Both the position numbers and the translations under genes were made by a program. Below the pieces are notes generated by a model. It was given only the letters and a program-made list of their open reading frames with translations. It had not been told where the DNA came from and did no database searches. A DNA stretch of 64,000 bases from Siderastrea siderea (lineage: Eukaryota > Cnidaria > Anthozoa > Scleractinia > Rhizangiidae). The stretch is taken from positions 35,883,804-35,947,803 of the forward strand of contig OZ034971.1 of assembly GCA_964030785.1 (NCBI GenBank), read 5' to 3'. Of the stretch, positions 59,953 to 64,000 are shown in pieces; the stretch's first letter is position 1; every line of letters begins with the position of its first letter.

Positions 59953-60016
59953 TAACCTGCGATCAGACAGAATTTTAGCATCGCTCTCATATAAAACAGA
60001 GCCTGATCGCAGGTTA
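59953..60016. mobile_element. 64-bp Mutator-like MITE, copy B
   Basis: Same ends, length and CGCTTGATC 9-bp flanks (59944-59952, 60017-60025) as 13347-13410. Confidence 0.85.
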
Positions 60017-60039
60017 CGCTTGATCTGAAATCGTGGGAG

Positions 60040-60216
60040 GTACGAGTCATAGTCCATTTAATTCGTTGTATTAGGTTACCCCCGCCCCAATTCCTGCAGC
60101 GCTCGGGAAAGTTTTTGTTCGCGAACTATCTTTGCTCTCCTTAATTCTCACTGCCAACCCGAACACCTGAAAAGTAAGAGTTGCATTCGATTTAATCGGT
60201 TGTATTGGTCGGTTTG
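60040..60216 (+). repeat. Dispersed repeat fragment, copy B
   Basis: Counterpart of 13430-13610, ending in the GGTTTG target hexamer (60211-60216) at the transposon's left end. Confidence 0.6.
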
Positions 60217-61338
60217 TACGATGGCCCACAAGGGACGCGCTGCAAACAAAAAAGAAACCACGCAAACAAAAAAGAAAACACGCAAACAAAAAAGAAACCA
60301 CGCAAATAAAAAGGAAACCACGCAAACAAAAAAGAAAACACAAACAAAAAAAAAGAAACCACGCACACAAAACAGAAAATCACGCAAACAAAACAGAAAC
60401 CACGCAAACAAAAAAGAAACTCGTTCCCAGAGCCCTTGCGGATTTTTTGTGTTGTTTCGCTGACCAAAGTAATCGCGGTTAGCGAGAGTGTTTCCCGCCA
60501 TGCGTGGTGTGGTCGACCGTAAGAGGCGTGTTCGATGAAGAGTTTAGAAGATGTTCTGCTCTCGCTGTAGGTCAGAATTGATCACTGATGCTAAATTTTG
60601 TCACCTCTGTGGGTCGACAAATGGAACAAATGAAGACAACCCCACTCTTAGTGTGATAGAAGCCGCCCAATCGGCCAGGAAGCGCCCTAGCTCTGTCCTC
60701 ACTTTTGATGACTACAGAGAGCGTAAAGGACAAGAACGAAGATCAAGATTTGGGGGAAAGAAACCGAAGAAAGAGAAGAATGAGAAAGTTAACGAAGTCA
60801 CGATTCAGATCGGCCTGATACGATTGAAAGATGGCGAACTGACGGTGATTCGTGGGTCGACCCTACCGCTGAAAGTTACAGAAACAATAGGTGCTCCCGA
60901 GCTACTTCAGAAAGGAAGCGAAAAGATGGTGAAGTTTAACAAAGATTTAGCGTCTGGTGGGGGTTTTACTTTGCTATATCCAGATAGAACGGAAGTGAAA
61001 GCCTACCTGGAAGCACGGAAGCGTTCACTCTCAACCGTTACCGAGAAGAATTGGGGAAGCCGTACGCTCCTATAACGTTATACATCTGCAAGACTCTCGC
61101 CATCTTGGATTCGATGTTTCTGAAAACATACAATAGCGTCATAGCGACGATAGTGACACCGAATTGCCTTCTTATGAAGAGGTATGAACATGTTTGAAAT
61201 TATAGTTCTGAACTTCGTACTCAGTGCCATGGCCCTGGTTGAGGTATACAATACTGTATTTCTTGTGTGAGGTTGGAAGGGGTGGAGGGGGAAGTTGAGC
61301 TGTTTGTTGTGTCTTGGGCTTCTACTTTCCTGATATTA

Positions 61339-61539
61339 CCCGGGGGGGAGGTACTTGACCCATGTTTGGGTATAGGGCTGCCGCTGAAACCCTGACTGTG
61401 TTTAGGACAAAAAAAGCCTTAAAATAATACCTATCCTGTGTAGGACAACACCCTTCATTTTAGGTCCCTGTTTACGACAAATGACAAAATACACACCCTG
61501 TTTAGGACAGTCATATGGCCATATGAGGGAGTACCCCCC
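61339..61539. mobile_element. G-rich-end foldback element, copy B
   Basis: Counterpart of 14725-14926 with a shorter G run at the left end. Confidence 0.5.
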
Positions 61540-62114
61540 TAAGTTTGTGCCAAAGTGTTTAATTTTCCTTTGCCAAATAATTATTGTGAATCATTGTGAA
61601 GGACTTCAATACTTTCATTCTAGAAGACTGCAATTTTCAAACAAAGTGAGAATCAGCATTATTATTTTATTGATTACTTCCCAACCACTTGTGTTGGTAT
61701 ATAGCATCAGGGTTTTCAATAGGAATCTGAATAGGTGGCAAAATTGTAGGAGTAGGTGGAGAATGAACTACTTGCACCAAAGTTGCGAAATTCTAGGGGT
61801 GTCCGGGGGTATGCTCCCCCTAAAAATTTTGAAAATTTGGGACTCTTAGAATGCATTTCCTGCATTCTGGAGCAAGAATTAGGGTATTTGAACAGAAAAG
61901 GAAACACAAATCGCCACTGAAATTACTCAGAATGTAGGGAAGATTCTTTTTTTTTTCCTGAATAAATCTTGCCCGATCCAAAGCTCGTGTTTTGTGGCGA
62001 ATGTTTCTCATGTTAGTCGTATGAGGTAATTTCTCAATCAACTAGGAGGTGAGTTCATGTGGAATAGCCGGCAGTTTCGCAGCCTTCCGGCCTTTTTGAA
62101 AACCCTGTCGCATA

Positions 62115-62154
62115 GATAATAATAATAATAATAATAATAAAAATAATAATAATT
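62115..62154. repeat. (AAT)n microsatellite, copy B
   Basis: Counterpart of 15503-15536, a few units longer. Confidence 0.85.
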
Positions 62155-64000
62155 ATAGTAATTAGATCCACACCACACCCTCAACCATATTTGCTGAAGA
62201 ATTGACTTGAAAGAATACTCAGCTGTTGCCCCACACAAATTACTGATTAGTAGGATAATGACTGACATAATTAACATAGCATTGTTTGAAACACAGTTGA
62301 TGATGGTGACAGGAGAAATGCAAAGTGAAGAGAGCAGTGCAGAAGAGAACAACACAAGCACAAACCGTATAGCCAGCACCCATACAGTCACGAGCTTTAG
62401 CCATACAGCCATTGCTCACACAACTGCCAGAAATGCAGCAACCACCAGGACAACTGCAAATGACTGTGCTGTCACAAATTACACAAGCACCGCCCAAGCA
62501 GACCCAGCCAACCCAGATACTAACAATGAAGCTGTGGACAGCTCAGGCACCACAGGTCAGTAAGAAGGTATTACTGTTTTATGAAGGGAATTTGTCTTAT
62601 GTTCATCTATGAGGACTCCTTTTGAGTATGATGTATGTTTTATTGTAGACAGTGAAGTGGTTTAGTGGTAATATTTACTCTTGGAACAATACAACAAGAT
62701 ATTGAGAGTAAATTTCGAATTTTACATTGTAAAAAGTGAATAATTTGTGAATCATTGCAGCCACCTTTGATTCCTGTGGAAGCATACACATCTATAAAAA
62801 GTCAACATTATTAAATACCCCTTTGTTCTGATCCTGGTTAGGTCAGATGTCCATCCCAGGTTGAGATAGAGGTTCACTTTCTGGCAGTCAGCTTAAATAT
62901 TTTGGGGTGTTTAACCCAGTTTAATTATAATGGTATCTTTCAAGGACCTCTCTTTATTTATGATTTTCTGGTCTGTTTCAGCAGTCACCAATGCAGTTTT
63001 GGACCTCACTGAATGTCCTACCCAGACAATTAGTTTTCACAGGGCTGTACTGAAGGGACAGTATGATAGAGGCGTTTAAAAATCCTGAAATTCTACGTGT
63101 AAATCTAGCTGTAACTTTCATCAGTAATAGTGGAAAAGAGGAAAGGGTGCTGGTGTTTTCCGTGATGCATTGTCTACTTTTTGGAACCAGTTCATTAACT
63201 CACTTTCTGTAGGAGCACAAGAGAAGGTTCCGGCCATAAGACATGATTACCAAAGGGGTGAATGGGAAGCAATAGCTAGAATTCTGGTGTATGGGTACAT
63301 GAAAGAGAAGTATTTTCCCCTCTCTTTATCACGAGGTTTTGTTGCATTGTGCCTGTTCGGTGAAGAGGGTATGGGCAGTGATTTTTTGTTGTCTGCTTTT
63401 CGCCTCTATATTTCAGAAGATGAGAGAGAAGCTTTCCAGAAATGTCTTACAGACACATTCTTGCCAAATGATGATGACATTTTAGATTTTCTGTCTAGTT
63501 GTAAGTGTTTTCGATCCCCTTCAAAAGAAAACATCATGCAAATTGTGTCTGAACTTGCCCACCAGGAAATAGTCCAAAAACCAACTGGAGGTACATTATG
63601 AATTGCTGGGCACCAATTGTTAAATCCTTGATCACTTTTCCAGAGTTTACATCTGTCACAGCTTTAGAGAACCTGTATGAGGTTAAGAGGCCAATTGCCA
63701 AAAAGGTAATAAAATTAATCAAATCAGAGCCTGTAACTGAACAAGAACGTCAATGTTTGGATCATTTGCAGAAGTACATCAGGTCTTTGTCTGGAGAAAC
63801 ACTGTCATTGTTGGTTCAGTTTATTTCTGGTAGTAATGTCATCGCTTTTGACCGTATTGAGGTAGGATTTACAACCCTAGAGGGTACTGCCCGTAGACCA
63901 ATTCCATATACATGTGGACCATTGTTGGAAATCCCCTCAACATACCAGTCATATAATGAGCTCTCAGAGGAATTCAGCGAATTACTACAACAGAGAGATT

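Larger units (their letters stand above)
53835..64000 (+). repeat. Segmental duplicate copy B of ~1391-17.4 kb
   Basis: Homology to copy A starts at CGGCTTTTAGATTTTGCTCC (A about 1391, B about 53842) and runs to the right edge with only scattered substitutions and small indels. Gene order, the 64-bp MITE, the dispersed-repeat fragment and the transposon left end all correspond. Copy B lacks the 5.93-kb Mutator-like insertion and the upstream exon 753-857. Confidence 0.92.
60217..64000. mobile_element. Second copy of the integrase/HECT transposon, cut by the window edge
   Basis: It starts TACGATGGCCCACAAGGGAC directly after GGTTTG, exactly as at 13611. The minisatellite (60241-60419) differs from copy A in unit order and variants. 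The right end and the integrase are beyond the window. Confidence 0.75.
60551..64000 (+). pseudogene. Zinc-ribbon / HECT-like gene, copy B, broken and cut by window edge
   Basis: It has the same exons as 13945-17410: zinc-ribbon exon 60551-~61181, Thr-rich exon ending about 62555, and the HECT-like exon from about 62983. Shared lesions are the frameshift around 60991-61001 and the frame change near 63582-63591. Private lesions are one extra G at 63055-63057, which gives TAA at 63077-63079, and a 7-bp loss near 63140 that restores frame. The codon that is TAG in copy A is CAG here (63769-63771), and the putative catalytic Cys codon is at 63913-63915 in PYTCGPLLEIP. It would be a ubiquitin ligase-like protein if intact; this copy is not. 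Confidence 0.68.

Overview
This is eukaryotic, animal DNA. Its introns are GT..AG and AT-rich, there is a tRNA-derived SINE, and several layers of TIR transposons are nested in one another. The mix of a metazoan coiled-coil (CCDC13-like) gene, a full-length sacsin gene and G-rich 'CCCGGGGGGGTACT' foldback elements reminds me of stony corals (Cnidaria, Anthozoa). That taxonomic placement is a recollection-based inference. Nothing here is bacterial: no operons or CRISPR.

Layout. (1) 753-12952: seven exons of a CCDC13-like gene whose 5' end lies left of the window. (2) 6760-12689: a 5.93-kb Mutator-like insertion in its last intron, itself holding three nested elements. (3) 13611-19993: a 6.38-kb decayed TIR transposon with 6-bp target duplications. 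It carries two convergent broken genes, a zinc-ribbon/HECT-like protein and a zinc-ribbon/rve (DDE) integrase. (4) 19994-22460: two diverged copies of a dispersed repeat; the transposon of (3) sits inside the first copy. (5) 23323-26836: two tandem 1.73-kb TIR elements inserted at the same target motif. (6) 26.8-32.1 kb: mostly non-coding, with a SINE and two doubtful first exons. (7) 32122-50021: an apparently intact sacsin gene predicted at 4441 aa, with three Hsp90-type ATPase repeats, a degenerate J domain and a terminal HEPN domain. (8) 50.0-53.8 kb: no recognised gene. (9) 53835-64000: a second, very similar copy of 1391-~17.4 kb minus the 5.93-kb insertion, running off the right edge.

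So the sacsin gene is flanked by direct ~10-kb duplications, either a young segmental duplication or two haplotypes assembled in series. The duplicated copy supplies an empty site for the Mutator-like insertion. Lesions in the HECT gene can be sorted into shared (older than the duplication) and private (younger).

The most interesting system is the 13611-19993 element. Each terminal inverted repeat is mostly a ~20-bp minisatellite and lies directly upstream of an ATG. It thus looks like a transposon whose two ends each serve as a promoter/leader, one for a DDE integrase and one for a ubiquitin-ligase-like protein.
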